The notes: a model not told the origin generated them from the sequence alone. Shown: positions 33,685-43,938, counted from the stretch's first letter. The stretch: 64,000 nucleotides of DNA from Sulfuriferula sp. AH1 (GCF_002162035.1 NZ_CP021138.1:2666001-2730000); one strand, 5' to 3'. Program-made: numbers and translations.

Positions 33685-34401
33685 ATGCGCCCCAGCCAAC
33701 GCCCAGCCAGCCAATTACGTGATATCGAGATTATCCGGCATTACACCAAACACGCAGAAGGCTCGGTCTTGATCCGTTGCGGCGACACGCAAGTCATCTG
33801 CACCGCCAGCATAGAAGAAAAAGTACCCGGCTTTCTCAAGGGCAAGAATCAGGGCTGGCTGACCGCCGAATATGGCATGCTTCCCCGCTCCACCGGCACA
33901 CGCATGGACAGGGAGGCGGCGCGCGGCAAACAATCCGGCCGCACCCAGGAGATTCAGCGTCTGATTGGACGTTCCCTGCGCGCAGCAGTCGACCTTGGCA
34001 CACTGGGCGAACGCACGCTGCACATCGACTGCGACGTCATCCAGGCTGATGGCGGCACGCGTACCGCTTCCATCACAGGTGCCTTTGTAGCGACTCACGA
34101 TGCAATCAATACGCTATTGCACAATGGTTTGCTCGCCGCTTCACCGATACGCGACTTTGTTGCGGCGATTTCGGTCGGCATCTATCAAGGCACGCCGGTA
34201 CTGGATCTGGACTATGCCGAAGATTCGGCTTGCGATACCGACATGAACGTGGTCATGACCGGTAGCGGCGGCCTGATCGAAGTCCAGGGTACCGCGGAAG
34301 GCGCCACTTTTAGCCGCGAAGAATTCAACGCCATGCTTGACCTCGCCGATCAGGGCATCCGCCAGCTTATCGGCATTCAACATTCGGCACTGAACGCCTG
34401 A
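33685..34401 (+). CDS. rph: Ribonuclease PH
   Basis: A 238-residue phosphorolytic exoribonuclease. Diagnostic segments are [16 protein letters not shown] at the start, [17 protein letters not shown] (about residues 53-69), [10 protein letters not shown] (about 92-101) and [15 protein letters not shown] (about 174-188), with the catalytic aspartates in the last. It trims the 3' ends of tRNA precursors using phosphate. An AGGATC ribosome-binding site precedes ATG 33685. Its last base overlaps the rdgB start codon, so these genes form an operon with the kinase and phosphatase genes. Confidence 0.96.
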   Translation: MRPSQRPASQLRDIEIIRHYTKHAEGSVLIRCGDTQVICTASIEEKVPGFLKGKNQGWLTAEYGMLPRSTGTRMDREAARGKQSGRTQEIQRLIGRSLRAAVDLGTLGERTLHIDCDVIQADGGTRTASITGAFVATHDAINTLLHNGLLAASPIRDFVAAISVGIYQGTPVLDLDYAEDSACDTDMNVVMTGSGGLIEVQGTAEGATFSREEFNAMLDLADQGIRQLIGIQHSALNA

Positions 34402-34994
34402 TGCCGCATACCGTCGTCATTGCCAGCAATAATGCCGGAAAATTGCGCGAGATTAACCGGCTACTATCCCCGCTCGGATTTAATGTGACGCCACAGTCAC
34501 AATACAACATTCCCGAAGCGGAGGAACCGCATCCGACTTTTATTGAAAACTGCATTGCCAAGGCGCGTCATGCGGCCAGACTTACCGGCCTGGCTGCGAT
34601 TGCGGACGACTCCGGCATCTGCGTTACGGCACTGGGCGGTGCGCCAGGCGTACACTCGGCCCGTTATGCCGGCGATCCGAAATCAGACCAGCGCAACAAT
34701 GCCAAGCTGGTGGCCGCCCTGGCCGGCATTGCTCAACGCGATGCCTATTACTACTGTGTCATGGTGTATTTGCGCGATGCCGATGATCCGCAGCCACTGA
34801 TCGCCGAAGGTCGCTGGCACGGTGAAATTATTGACGATGCGCGCGGTAGCGATGGCTTTGGCTACGACCCGCACTTTTTCATCCCGGAACTTGGCAAGAC
34901 CGCTGCTGAACTGAACGCCAAAGAAAAGGATGCCTTGAGTCATCGTGGACAGGCGCTGGCCCATCTCATCGAACAACTCAGCCAGGCCAGCTAA
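34401..34994 (+). CDS. rdgB: XTP/dITP pyrophosphatase RdgB
   Basis: A 197-residue Ham1 family nucleotide-cleansing enzyme. The start VIASNNAGKLREI (about residues 5-17) is the triphosphate-binding motif SxNxxK; ADDSGICV (about 67-74) carries the catalytic aspartates, and GFGYDPHFF (about 151-159) and LSHRGQAL (about 177-184) are the base-recognition motifs. It hydrolyses dITP and XTP to monophosphates and so keeps damaged purines out of DNA. It overlaps rph by one base and lies 2 bases from hemW. Confidence 0.96.
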   Translation: MPHTVVIASNNAGKLREINRLLSPLGFNVTPQSQYNIPEAEEPHPTFIENCIAKARHAARLTGLAAIADDSGICVTALGGAPGVHSARYAGDPKSDQRNNAKLVAALAGIAQRDAYYYCVMVYLRDADDPQPLIAEGRWHGEIIDDARGSDGFGYDPHFFIPELGKTAAELNAKEKDALSHRGQALAHLIEQLSQAS

Positions 34995-34996
34995 CC

Positions 34997-36160
34997 ATGC
35001 CATTGCAATATAATCTCTCGGCATTACCCCCGCTATCGTTGTATATCCATATTCCCTGGTGCGTCAAAAAATGTCCCTATTGCGACTTTAACTCGCATAC
35101 CGCACGCGAAGCCATTCCTGAGCAGCGCTATATCGAAGCACTCAGCCGCGATCTGGAAAGCGCGCTACCCCTGATCTGGGGACGAAACATACACAGCATT
35201 TTCTTTGGCGGCGGCACGCCCAGCCTATTCTCTTCCGAAGGAATCGATAACATTCTGGCCACGGTACGCAGTCTGATCAAACTGGACTTCTTCGCCGAAG
35301 TCACGCTGGAAGCCAATCCCGGCACAGTCGAAGCAGAAAAATTCCGCGAATTCAAATCAGCCGGTATCAATCGCCTGTCGCTGGGCATACAGAGTTTTAA
35401 TCCTGAACATTTGCAGAGGCTGGGACGAATTCATAACGACAAGGAAGCCCATCGTGCCGTAGAAATCGCCGCATCGACCTTTGACAATTACAATCTGGAT
35501 TTGATGTATGCGCTACCCGATCAGTCTTTGCTGCAAGCGCGGGAGGATATAAATACCGCCCTGCACTATGCACCGCCGCATTTGTCCTGCTACCACCTGA
35601 CACTGGAACCCAATACGCCCTTCCATAACCAGCCACCCAACTTGCCTGACGATGATTTATCTGCCGACATGCAAGTCATGATTGAGAGCACACTGGCAGA
35701 CGCAGGTTACCAGCACTACGAGACCTCCGCCTTCGCGCAGCCATTGCGCATGGCGCGCCATAACCTCAATTACTGGCAATTCGGGGACTATCTGGGTATA
35801 GGCGCAGGCGCTCATAGCAAACTGTCGTTTCATGACCGCCTTATTCGCCAGATGCGGCATAAGCATCCTCGCGAATACATGGAACATACTCTTTCAGGCA
35901 ACCCGATACAGACCGAAAATCAGGTTACCCGACACGAGCGGGCTTTCGAATTCATGATGAATGCCCTGCGCCTGACCCAAGGCTTTGACATCAGCCTGTT
36001 CAGCGAGAGGACTGGCTTGCCCATCACTGCAATACAAGACAATCTGAACCGAGCAGAACAGCAAGGTTTAATCACGCGCGACCATCTGCACATTACACCT
36101 ACTGCGATGGGACAGCGCTTCCTCAATGACTTGCTTGGATTATTCCTGCCCGCCAAATGA
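34997..36160 (+). CDS. hemW: Heme chaperone HemW (radical SAM)
   Basis: A 387-residue radical-SAM protein. The cluster motif CVKKCPYC (C-x3-C-x2-C, about residues 22-29) follows SLYIHIPW, and FFGGGTPSLF (about 71-80) and SLGIQSFN (about 123-130) are family motifs. A C-terminal winged-helix domain is present (LTQGFDISLF onward). Formerly annotated as oxygen-independent coproporphyrinogen oxidase, this group delivers heme to membrane cytochromes. In this organism the cbb3 oxidase would be a natural client. It overlaps tcdA by four bases. Confidence 0.93.
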   Translation: MPLQYNLSALPPLSLYIHIPWCVKKCPYCDFNSHTAREAIPEQRYIEALSRDLESALPLIWGRNIHSIFFGGGTPSLFSSEGIDNILATVRSLIKLDFFAEVTLEANPGTVEAEKFREFKSAGINRLSLGIQSFNPEHLQRLGRIHNDKEAHRAVEIAASTFDNYNLDLMYALPDQSLLQAREDINTALHYAPPHLSCYHLTLEPNTPFHNQPPNLPDDDLSADMQVMIESTLADAGYQHYETSAFAQPLRMARHNLNYWQFGDYLGIGAGAHSKLSFHDRLIRQMRHKHPREYMEHTLSGNPIQTENQVTRHERAFEFMMNALRLTQGFDISLFSERTGLPITAIQDNLNRAEQQGLITRDHLHITPTAMGQRFLNDLLGLFLPAK

Positions 36161-36894
36161 CGACGCCACCACAATTCGAACGTACTGAAATCCTGATCGG
36201 AACCGCAGGCATCGAACTTCTCGCAAGCAAGCATGTATTTGTTGCCGGACTGGGCGGCGTAGGCTCATATTGTGCAGAGGCACTGGCCCGCGCCGGTATC
36301 GGCAAACTCACGCTGGTCGATCATGATCGCGTCGCGCCCAGCAACATCAATCGCCAGCTTCCTGCGTTATTGTCCACGATTGGCGCATCCAAAATTGACT
36401 TGATGCGGGAACGCATCCTCAATATCAACCCGAATTGCCGACTCGCTACTCATCAGATTTTTTTAACCACAGAAAATATGACCGAGTATGTGCCACAAGA
36501 CGCTGATTACGTGATTGACTGTATCGATTCACTCAACTGCAAAGTCGCACTGGTTGCCACCAGCGTGCAACGGGGATTGAATGTGGCTTCCAGCATGGGT
36601 GCCGGCAACCGGCTGGATCCGTCCAGAATCAAACTGGCCGACATCAGCAACACCGAAATGTGCCCATTAGCCCGCATCATGCGTAAACGTTTGCACAAAC
36701 TGGATATCCGCAAAGGCATACTGACGGTCTATTCCGACGAGCCCCCCTCACGGCCGCTGCCGCCGGTTGCGGTAGACGGGCCCGGCCGGGCGCGCGCCGT
36801 CAACGGCACGATCAGCTACATGCCACCGCTGTTCGGCCTGATGCTGGCAGGCGAAGTAATCCGCAGACTGTTGCAGCCGTTCGCCGTACGTTAA
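36157..36894 (+). CDS. tcdA: tRNA threonylcarbamoyladenosine dehydratase TcdA
   Basis: A 245-residue E1-like enzyme with the ThiF/MoeB fold: nucleotide motif VAGLGGVGSYCAEALARAG (about residues 29-47), RQLPAL (about 68-73) with the conserved arginine, and DCIDS (about 126-130). It cyclises the threonylcarbamoyl group of t6A37 in ANN-decoding tRNAs, giving ct6A. The C-terminal PLPPVAVDGPGRARAVNGT stretch is also typical of the TcdA/CsdL group. It is the last gene of the rightward operon, facing the rRNA operon. Confidence 0.92.
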   Translation: MTTPPQFERTEILIGTAGIELLASKHVFVAGLGGVGSYCAEALARAGIGKLTLVDHDRVAPSNINRQLPALLSTIGASKIDLMRERILNINPNCRLATHQIFLTTENMTEYVPQDADYVIDCIDSLNCKVALVATSVQRGLNVASSMGAGNRLDPSRIKLADISNTEMCPLARIMRKRLHKLDIRKGILTVYSDEPPSRPLPPVAVDGPGRARAVNGTISYMPPLFGLMLAGEVIRRLLQPFAVR

Positions 36895-36934
36895 ATCCGG
36901 GATTGGGCAGGTGGTGATGCCAATTTCTGGCAAT

Positions 36935-36967
36935 AAAAAACCCCCATGGCGTAAGCCCTGGGGGTTT
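36935..36967 (-). terminator. rRNA operon terminator
   Basis: On the minus strand, about 10 bases after the 5S gene, the stem CCCCCAGGGC / GCCATGGGGG (with a short bulge) closes around TTAC and is followed by six Ts. It ends the rRNA transcript and may also slow read-through from tcdA on the other strand, where only three Ts follow. Confidence 0.9.
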
Positions 36968-36977
36968 CTGGAATGGG

Positions 36978-37093
36978 TGTCTGACGATGACCTACTTTCA
37001 CATGGGTAATCCACACTATCATCGGCGCGGTCCCGTTTCACGGCCCTGTTCGGGATGGGAAGGGGTGGTTCCAGGACGCTATGGTCGTCAGAC
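36978..37093 (-). rRNA. rrf: 5S ribosomal RNA
   Basis: Minus-strand sequence shows the 5S stem I (GTCTGACGACC at the 5' end pairing with GTCATCGTCAGAC at the 3' end) and the conserved middle GAACCACCCCTTCCCATCCC followed by CGAACAGG. Length of about 116 bases matches bacterial 5S. It follows the 23S gene by about 143 bases and precedes the operon terminator. Ends are placed to within a few bases. Confidence 0.95.
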
Positions 37094-37223
37094 GTAAACG
37101 GTTGGGCATGTCACAGATTTTATGTCTTATGACATGCGCCTTATTCGGAAGAAGTAAAGTTCTGGTTTGCGTGTTATACACGCATGTTTCAATTGTATCG
37201 CGCTTTATTAACCCAACCTGCTA

Positions 37224-37244
37224 CTTAAGGTTATAGGGTCAAGC
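37224..37244 (-). other. 3' half of the 23S RNase III processing stem
   Basis: These 21 bases are a perfect reverse complement of 41337-41357 on the other side of the 23S gene, so the precursor RNA folds into the long stalk that RNase III cuts. A second perfect 14-base match (37200-37213 with 41385-41398) extends the stalk outward. Both flanking arms are intact despite the insertion inside the gene. Confidence 0.85.
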
Positions 37245-37569
37245 CTCACGGGCAATTAGTACTGGTAAGCTTAATGCATTACTGCACTTCCACACCCAGC
37301 CTATCAACGTCCTGGTCTCGAACGACCCTTCAGGGGGGTCTAGCCCCGGGAAATCTCATCTTAAGGCGAGTTTCACGCTTAGATGCTTTCAGCGTTTATC
37401 TCTTCCGGATTTAGCTACCCGGCGATACCACTGGCGTGATAACCGGTACACCAGAGATCCGTCCACTCCGGTCCTCTCGTACTAGGAGCAGGTCCCTTCA
37501 AATTTCCAGCGCCCACGGCAGATAGGGACCAAACTGTCTCACGACGTTTTAAACCCAGCTCACGTACCA

Positions 37570-37602
<33 letters not shown>

Positions 37603-37607
37603 GGCTA

Positions 37608-37650
<43 letters not shown>

Positions 37651-37676
37651 CCCGTCGATGTGAACTCTTGGGAGGA

Positions 37677-37750
<74 letters not shown>

Positions 37751-37867
37751 TGACCTGCTTTCGCACCTGCTCGACTTGTCAGTCTCGCAGTCAAGCATCC
37801 TTTTGCCATTGCACTATCGCTACGATTTCCGACCGTAGCTAGGATACCTTCGTGCTCCTCCGTTACG

Positions 37868-37899
<32 letters not shown>

Positions 37900-38053
37900 T
37901 ACCATGCACGGTCCCCGATCCAGATAATGGACCTAGGTTAGAATCTCAAACACACCAGGGTGGTATTTCAAGGTCGGCTCCACGAGAACTGGCGTCCCCG
38001 CTTCAATGCCTCCCACCTATCCTACACAAGTCTGTTCAAAATCCAATGCAAAG

Positions 38054-38085
<32 letters not shown>

Positions 38086-38166
38086 AGCCGCGGGTAGATT
38101 GCATCTTCACAAACACTTCAACTTCGCTGAGTCTCAGGAGGAGACAGTGTGGCCATCGTTACGCCA

Positions 38167-38240
<74 letters not shown>

Positions 38241-38859
38241 TGGGGCTTCGATCAAGAGCTTGCACCCCATCAATTAACCTTCCAGCACCGGGCAGGCGTC
38301 ACACTCTATACGTCCACTTTCGTGTTTGCAGAGTGCTGTGTTTTTATTAAACAGTCGCAGCCACCTTTTCACTGCAACCCTGTTCTGCTCCGCGAGCAAG
38401 TCGCTTCACATACTAGGGGCACACCTTCTCCCGAAGTTACGGTGTTAATTTGCCGAGTTCCTTCTCCTGAGTTCTCTCAAGCGCCTTAGGATTCTCACCC
38501 TGCCCACCTGTGTCGGTTTGCGGTACGGTCGTCCTTGAACTGAAGCTTAGTGGCTTTTCTTGGAAGCAGGGTATCGCTCACTTCAGTGCCGTAGCACCTC
38601 GTCATCATGTCTCAGCATTAAACCCCCGGATTTGCCTAAGGATTCTGCCTACACACTTAAACCAACTATTCCAACAGTTGGCTGAGTTAACCTTCTCCGT
38701 CCCCACATCGCATTCAAGGCCGGTACAGGAATATTAACCTGTTTCCCATCGACTACGCTTCTCAGCCTCGCCTTAGGAGCCGACTCACCCTGCGCCGATG
38801 AACGTTGCGCAGGAAACCTGGGGCTTTCGGCGAACGGGCTTTTCACCCGTTTTATCGCT

Positions 38860-38866
38860 ACTCATG
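38860..38866. repeat. Left target-site duplication of the IS element
   Basis: The 7-base ACTCATG directly before the element is repeated directly after it (40089-40095). Joining the flanks with one copy restores the standard 23S sequence CGCTACTCATGTCAGCATTC (plus strand). Confidence 0.92.
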
Positions 38867-38894
38867 TGTAGTAGTCGCGATCTGATCTGACAGT
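38867..38894 (+). repeat. Left terminal inverted repeat of the IS481-family element
   Basis: The 28 bases beginning TGTAGTAGT and ending TGATCTGACAGT match the reverse complement of 40061-40088 at 24 positions; the four mismatches fall at positions 10, 11, 15 and 16, and the outer nine and inner twelve bases are identical. Confidence 0.92.
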
Positions 38895-38929
38895 TCCCCG
38901 GTTTGACAGATGCAGCTGTCAGTTCAGAT

Positions 38930-39973
38930 TCAGTTGTTCAATGTGGTGATTTTATCGTGCCATGCCTCCTTTCCGTCAATAAGTGTTTGCGTCGGAGTGC
39001 GGCCGCAGCACATCTTGCCCTGATGGGTGCGGTCATTGTTGTAATAAACCAGCCATTCATCCAGATCCGTTTGCAGCTCCGCGATTGACCGGTAAATCTT
39101 GCGCCGGAACGCGACCTGATAGAACTCCTGCAGGATGGTCTTGTGGAAGCGTTCACAGATGCCGTTGGTCTGCGGATGATTGGCTTTGGTCCTGGTATGC
39201 TCGATGTCATTCAAGGCCAGATAGAGCTGATAGTCATGGGATTCCGGTTTGCCGCAATATTCGGTGCCGCGATCCGTCAGGATGCGTATCATCCCCATGT
39301 TCTGCTCGGCGAAGAATGGCAGCACCCGGTCATTAAGCAGATCGGCTGCGGTGATCGGCATTTTGGTCGTGTAGAGTTTGGCCGCTGCCCACTTCGAATA
39401 GGTGTCAACGAAGGTCTGCTGGTAAATCCGGCCGACGCCTTTGAGGGTGCCCACATAGAACGTATCCTGGCTGCCGAGATAGCCTGGGTGAGCCGTTTCA
39501 ATCTCGCCATGCGCCACATCGTCGTCCTGTTTCTTTTCCAGGGCGCCTACTTGCGCTTCGGTCAGCACCTCGCCCGTTTCAGCAACATGCCGTTCCAGTG
39601 CAGTCAGGCGCTTCTTGAACGATTCGAGATCACGCCGCAGCCAAACAGAGCGTACACCAGAGGGAGAAACAAAGATGCCGCGTTTGCGCAGCTCATTGGA
39701 TACGCGCACCTGACCAAATGCCGGTTGTTCCAGGGCGAAGGCGGCAACCGCTAATTCTGTGGCCTCTTCAACCCGGTTCTTGTGGTTCGGCTTTCTGCGA
39801 TTAGCATCGATCAGGGCGTCGACACCACCGTTTTCCATAGCCGACTGATAACGGTAGAAGGTATCGCGGGAAAAGCCCATCACCTTGCAGGCGCGGGACA
39901 CATTACCGAGTTCAGCAGCCAGATTCAGCAGGCCAACCTTGTGTTTGATAACGTTTTGGTGAAAACTGTTCAT
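38930..39973 (-). CDS. IS481-family DDE transposase
   Basis: A 347-residue transposase starting at ATG 39973, which follows AAGGAGT at good spacing; an in-frame ATG 16 codons upstream has no such signal. The N-terminus is a helix-turn-helix (ELGNVSRACKVMGFSRDTFYRY, about residues 21-42; key part VSRACKVMGFSRDTFYRY). The rve integrase core follows, with catalytic acidic residues in GSQDTFYVGTLKG, ILTDRGTEY and NGICERFHKT, then NNDRTHQGK near the C-terminus. The gene is intact. It lies in sense within a 23S gene, so the strong rRNA promoters would transcribe through it. Confidence 0.95.
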   Translation of the reverse strand: MNSFHQNVIKHKVGLLNLAAELGNVSRACKVMGFSRDTFYRYQSAMENGGVDALIDANRRKPNHKNRVEEATELAVAAFALEQPAFGQVRVSNELRKRGIFVSPSGVRSVWLRRDLESFKKRLTALERHVAETGEVLTEAQVGALEKKQDDDVAHGEIETAHPGYLGSQDTFYVGTLKGVGRIYQQTFVDTYSKWAAAKLYTTKMPITAADLLNDRVLPFFAEQNMGMIRILTDRGTEYCGKPESHDYQLYLALNDIEHTRTKANHPQTNGICERFHKTILQEFYQVAFRRKIYRSIAELQTDLDEWLVYYNNDRTHQGKMCCGRTPTQTLIDGKEAWHDKITTLNN

Positions 39974-40060
39974 GGGGTTACTCCTTGGCGCTTGCGCGCT
40001 TTGTTTGATAAAGATTCGCACCTATATCAAACCGGGTAACCTCACCTTTGGCAAGGCCAT

Positions 40061-40088
40061 ACTGTCAGATCAAGTCGGAACTACTACA
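40061..40088 (-). repeat. Right terminal inverted repeat of the IS481-family element
   Basis: The partner of 38867-38894, ending in ACTACTACA. In the rRNA precursor the two repeats could pair into a 24-of-28 stem with the transposase message as the loop. Confidence 0.92.
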
Positions 40089-40095
40089 ACTCATG
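40089..40095. repeat. Right target-site duplication of the IS element
   Basis: The second copy of ACTCATG; the 23S sequence resumes normally after it. Confidence 0.92.
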
Positions 40096-40266
40096 TCAGC
40101 ATTCGCACTTCTGATACCTCCAGCAAGGTTCACACCTCACCTTCGCAGGCCTACAGAACGCTCTCCTACCATATGTACAAGTACATATCCGTAGCTTCGG
40201 TGCACAGTTTGAGCCCCGTTACATCTTCCGCGCAGGACGACTCGACCAGTGAGCTATTACGCTTTC

Positions 40267-40298
<32 letters not shown>

Positions 40299-41336
40299 TG
40301 GCTGTCTATGCCTTCCCACATCGTTTACCACTTAACTGTGTCTTTGGGACCTTAGCTGACGGTCTGGGTTGTTTCCCTTTTGACACCGGACGTTAGCACC
40401 CGATGTCTGTCTCCCACGCTCGCACTCTTCGGTATTCGGAGTTTGCAATGGGTTGGTAAGTCGTGATGACCCCCTAGCCATAACAGTGCTCTACCCCGAA
40501 GGTGATACGTGAGGCACTACCTAAATAGTTTTCGGAGAGAACCAGCTATTTCCAGATTTGTTTAGCCTTTCACCCCTATCCACAGCTCATCCCCTAATTT
40601 TTCAACATTAGTGGGTTCGGACCTCCAGTGCGTGTTACCGCACCTTCATCCTGGCCATGGATAGATCATCTGGTTTCGGGTCTACGCCCAGCAACTATCG
40701 CCCTTATCAGACTCGGTTTCCCTTCGCCTCCCCTATTCGGTTAAGCTCGCTACTGAACGTAAGTCGCTGACCCATTATACAAAAGGTACGCAGTCACGGA
40801 TCAAGTCCGCTCCCACTGTTTGTATGCATGCGGTTTCAGGATCTATTTCACTCCCCTCCCGGGGTTCTTTTCGCCTTTCCCTCACGGTACTGGTTCACTA
40901 TCGGTCGATTACGAGTATTTAGCCTTGGAGGATGGTCCCCCCATGTTCAGACAGGATTTCTCGTGTCCCGCCCTACTTGTCGCAAACTTAGTTCTACACA
41001 CAGGTTTTCACATACGGGACTATCACCCACTATGGTCCATCTTTCCAGAAGGTTCTGTTAACGTGTGTGCTATATCTTGCAGGCTCCTCCGCGTTCGCTC
41101 GCCACTACTTGCGGAATCTCGGTTGATTTCTTTTCCTCGAGCTACTTAGATGTTTCAGTTCGCCCGGTTCGCCCCACTGAGCCTATGTATTCAGCCCAGG
41201 GTACCCCTAAGGGTGGGTTTCCCCATTCGGATATCTGCGGATCAAAGCTTGCTTGCCAGCTCCCCGCAGCTTTTCGCAGGCTGCAACGTCCTTCTTCGCC
41301 TGTAATCGCCAAGGCATCCACCACATGCACTTAGTC

Positions 41337-41357
41337 GCTTGACCCTATAACCTTAAG
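41337..41357 (-). other. 5' half of the 23S RNase III processing stem
   Basis: Perfect 21-base complement of 37224-37244. It begins in the ITS and includes the first bases of 23S. Confidence 0.85.
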
Positions 41358-41681
41358 CGCCTTTTTCAAGGCTATCCGGTTACAGGTTAATAAAGCGCTT
41401 ATGACCCGGCATCGCTCGACTAAAAGCCATGCCGGTTGATACAATCAAAACCCATTTGTTAACGCCCTTCCTCATCACGCTTGCGCGCGACGCGTCCAGT
41501 CGTCAACCTTTACTTCTTCCTGTTTGTTAAAGAGCTTTCACACTAAAGCGTGAGGTCTGACGCGTCTTCAACGCGGCACACCTGACACTTCAAGTCAGGC
41601 TACAATTGTTTCTTCGCTACGCACATTGCGTTCTACTGCGGCCTTGCTCAATTTGATTATTCATCAATCAAGCAGGGTGTT
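41345..41681 (-). other. 16S-23S internal spacer, tRNA-Ala to 23S part
   Basis: A 337-base transcribed spacer without a gene. It holds the outer and inner 23S processing arms (41385-41398 and 41337-41357) and a boxA-type antitermination site at 41523-41535. The middle contains a short hairpin, GGCATCGC...GCCATGCC on the plus strand. No open reading frame with coding features is present. Confidence 0.8.
41523..41535 (-). promoter_or_regulatory. boxA antitermination site in the spacer
   Basis: The minus strand reads GCTCTTTAACAAA, close to the boxA consensus bound by NusB/NusE for rRNA antitermination. A second copy lies before 16S at 43684-43697. Antitermination would help polymerase pass the inserted element. 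Confidence 0.8.
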
Positions 41682-41757
41682 TGGTGGAGGATGACGGGAT
41701 CGAACCGACGACCCTCTGCTTGCAAAGCAGATGCTCTCCCAGCTGAGCTAATCCCCC
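41682..41757 (-). tRNA. tRNA-Ala (anticodon TGC)
   Basis: A 76-base cloverleaf with GGGGGATTAGCTCAGCTGGG at the 5' end, the anticodon loop CTTTGCAAG with TGC, TTCGATCCCG in the T arm, and an encoded CCA. It is the second tRNA of the 16S-23S spacer. Confidence 0.97.
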
Positions 41758-41764
41758 GTAATCT

Positions 41765-41841
41765 TGGTGGGTCTGGTTGGGCTCGAACCAACGACCCCCG
41801 CGTTATCAACACGGTGCTCTAACCAACTGAGCTACAGACCC
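41765..41841 (-). tRNA. tRNA-Ile (anticodon GAT)
   Basis: A 77-base cloverleaf with GGGTCTGTAGCTCAGTTGG at the 5' end, anticodon GAT in GTTGATAAC, T arm GGTTCGAGCCC and an encoded CCA. It follows 16S and precedes tRNA-Ala by seven bases, the usual order in proteobacterial rrn spacers. Confidence 0.97.
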
Positions 41842-41923
41842 TGTAGCAGGATCTAGTCGTGTCGGGCTACTCCGCTCTGCTGTCTACGGTTCGCCTTCTT
41901 CGCGCCATTCCCTGTGCGTCGCT

Positions 41924-41949
41924 GACAACCGATAAGTGTGAGTATTTAC
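41924..41949 (-). other. 3' half of the 16S RNase III processing stem
   Basis: These 26 bases pair with the leader segment 43657-43682, all Watson-Crick except one G-U, forming the stalk that bounds precursor 16S. Confidence 0.82.
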
Positions 41950-41960
41950 AGCAGCTTCTC

Positions 41961-43502
<1,542 letters not shown>

Positions 43503-43656
43503 ATTCCTGTTCGCTACTCGCCATCTTCCGAAAAAAACAACTTTCGCCGTCGCTTGCTCACAATATCTCTATTTCAAGCATGCGTATTTACTACAATAGT
43601 TTTTAGCTTCGCTATCCCGCCACGGTCTCCCGGAACAAAACAACAAAACCGCTACC

Positions 43657-43682
43657 GTAAATACCCACACTTATCGGTTGTC
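43657..43682 (-). other. 5' half of the 16S RNase III processing stem
   Basis: Pairs with 41924-41949 over 26 positions, including one G-U. Confidence 0.82.
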
Positions 43683-43683
43683 C

Positions 43684-43697
43684 AATTGTTAAAGAGC
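43684..43697 (-). promoter_or_regulatory. boxA antitermination site in the rRNA leader
   Basis: The minus strand reads GCTCTTTAACAATT, a good match to bacterial boxA. It sits about 50 bases downstream of the P2 -10 box and about 180 bases before the 16S gene. Confidence 0.85.
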
Positions 43698-43733
43698 TGT
43701 GTCGTCAGCCAGCCTTTTCTTGCTCTGCGCTAA

Positions 43734-43752
43734 CAACGAGGTGCGAATTATA
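43734..43752 (-). repeat. Direct repeat copy 1 at rRNA promoter P2
   Basis: A 19-base segment containing the -10 hexamer and the bases after it, repeated exactly at 43869-43887. The repeat covers the -10/discriminator/start region of both promoters. Confidence 0.9.
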
Positions 43753-43774
43753 CTCACCTGAAATCATTTGTAAA
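43747..43774 (-). promoter_or_regulatory. rRNA promoter P2
   Basis: On the minus strand the -35 box TTTACA (43769-43774) and the -10 box TATAAT (43747-43752) are separated by 16 bases, followed by the GC-rich TCGCACC discriminator typical of stringently controlled rRNA promoters. Confidence 0.82.
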
Positions 43775-43868
43775 GCTTTATTTACAAAGCCAGATAATTT
43801 ACTTTAAATATCAATTTCAATTATTTGATTTCGTTAATTTTTACCACGAATTTCTTGGCGGTCACAAT

Positions 43869-43887
43869 CAACGAGGTGCGAATTATA
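43869..43887 (-). repeat. Direct repeat copy 2 at rRNA promoter P1
   Basis: Identical to 43734-43752. Suggests that the tandem promoters arose by duplication or are kept identical. Confidence 0.9.
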
Positions 43888-43909
43888 CAGCTAATGAGTT
43901 CCTCGTCAA
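43882..43909 (-). promoter_or_regulatory. rRNA promoter P1
   Basis: On the minus strand the -35 box TTGACG (43904-43909) and the -10 box TATAAT (43882-43887) are spaced by 16 bases, with the same downstream discriminator as P2. The -35 starts about 30 bases after the tyrS stop codon. Confidence 0.88.
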
Positions 43910-43938
43910 GGGCTTTCTTTGCGAAAGAAACCGATTTG

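Larger units (their letters stand above)
38867..40088 (-). mobile_element. Complete IS481-family insertion sequence inside the 23S rRNA gene
   Basis: A 1222-base element with ends TGTAGTAGT...ACTACTACA, 28-base terminal inverted repeats matching at 24 of 28 positions, one transposase gene and a 7-base target duplication (ACTCATG). TGT/ACA ends, one DDE gene without frameshift and this length are typical of IS481. Exact target repeats and an intact gene indicate a recent insertion. The transposase is read in the same direction as the rRNA. The sequence motif CCCGGTTTGA occurs close to both ends in inverted orientation, a possible internal transposase site. Confidence 0.93.
43503..43938 (-). 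promoter_or_regulatory. rRNA operon promoter and leader region
   Basis: A 436-base region without a gene, lying between 16S and the tyrS stop. From upstream to downstream on the minus strand it contains promoter P1 (43882-43909), promoter P2 (43747-43774), boxA (43684-43697) and the 5' arm of the 16S processing stem (43657-43682). The AT-rich stretch between the two promoters could be an UP-like element for P2. Confidence 0.85.

Noticed and set aside
38867-40088. Group I/II intron or homing element in 23S as explanation of the insert
   Set aside because: The insert encodes a DDE transposase, has terminal inverted repeats and a target duplication; no homing endonuclease or intron core was seen.
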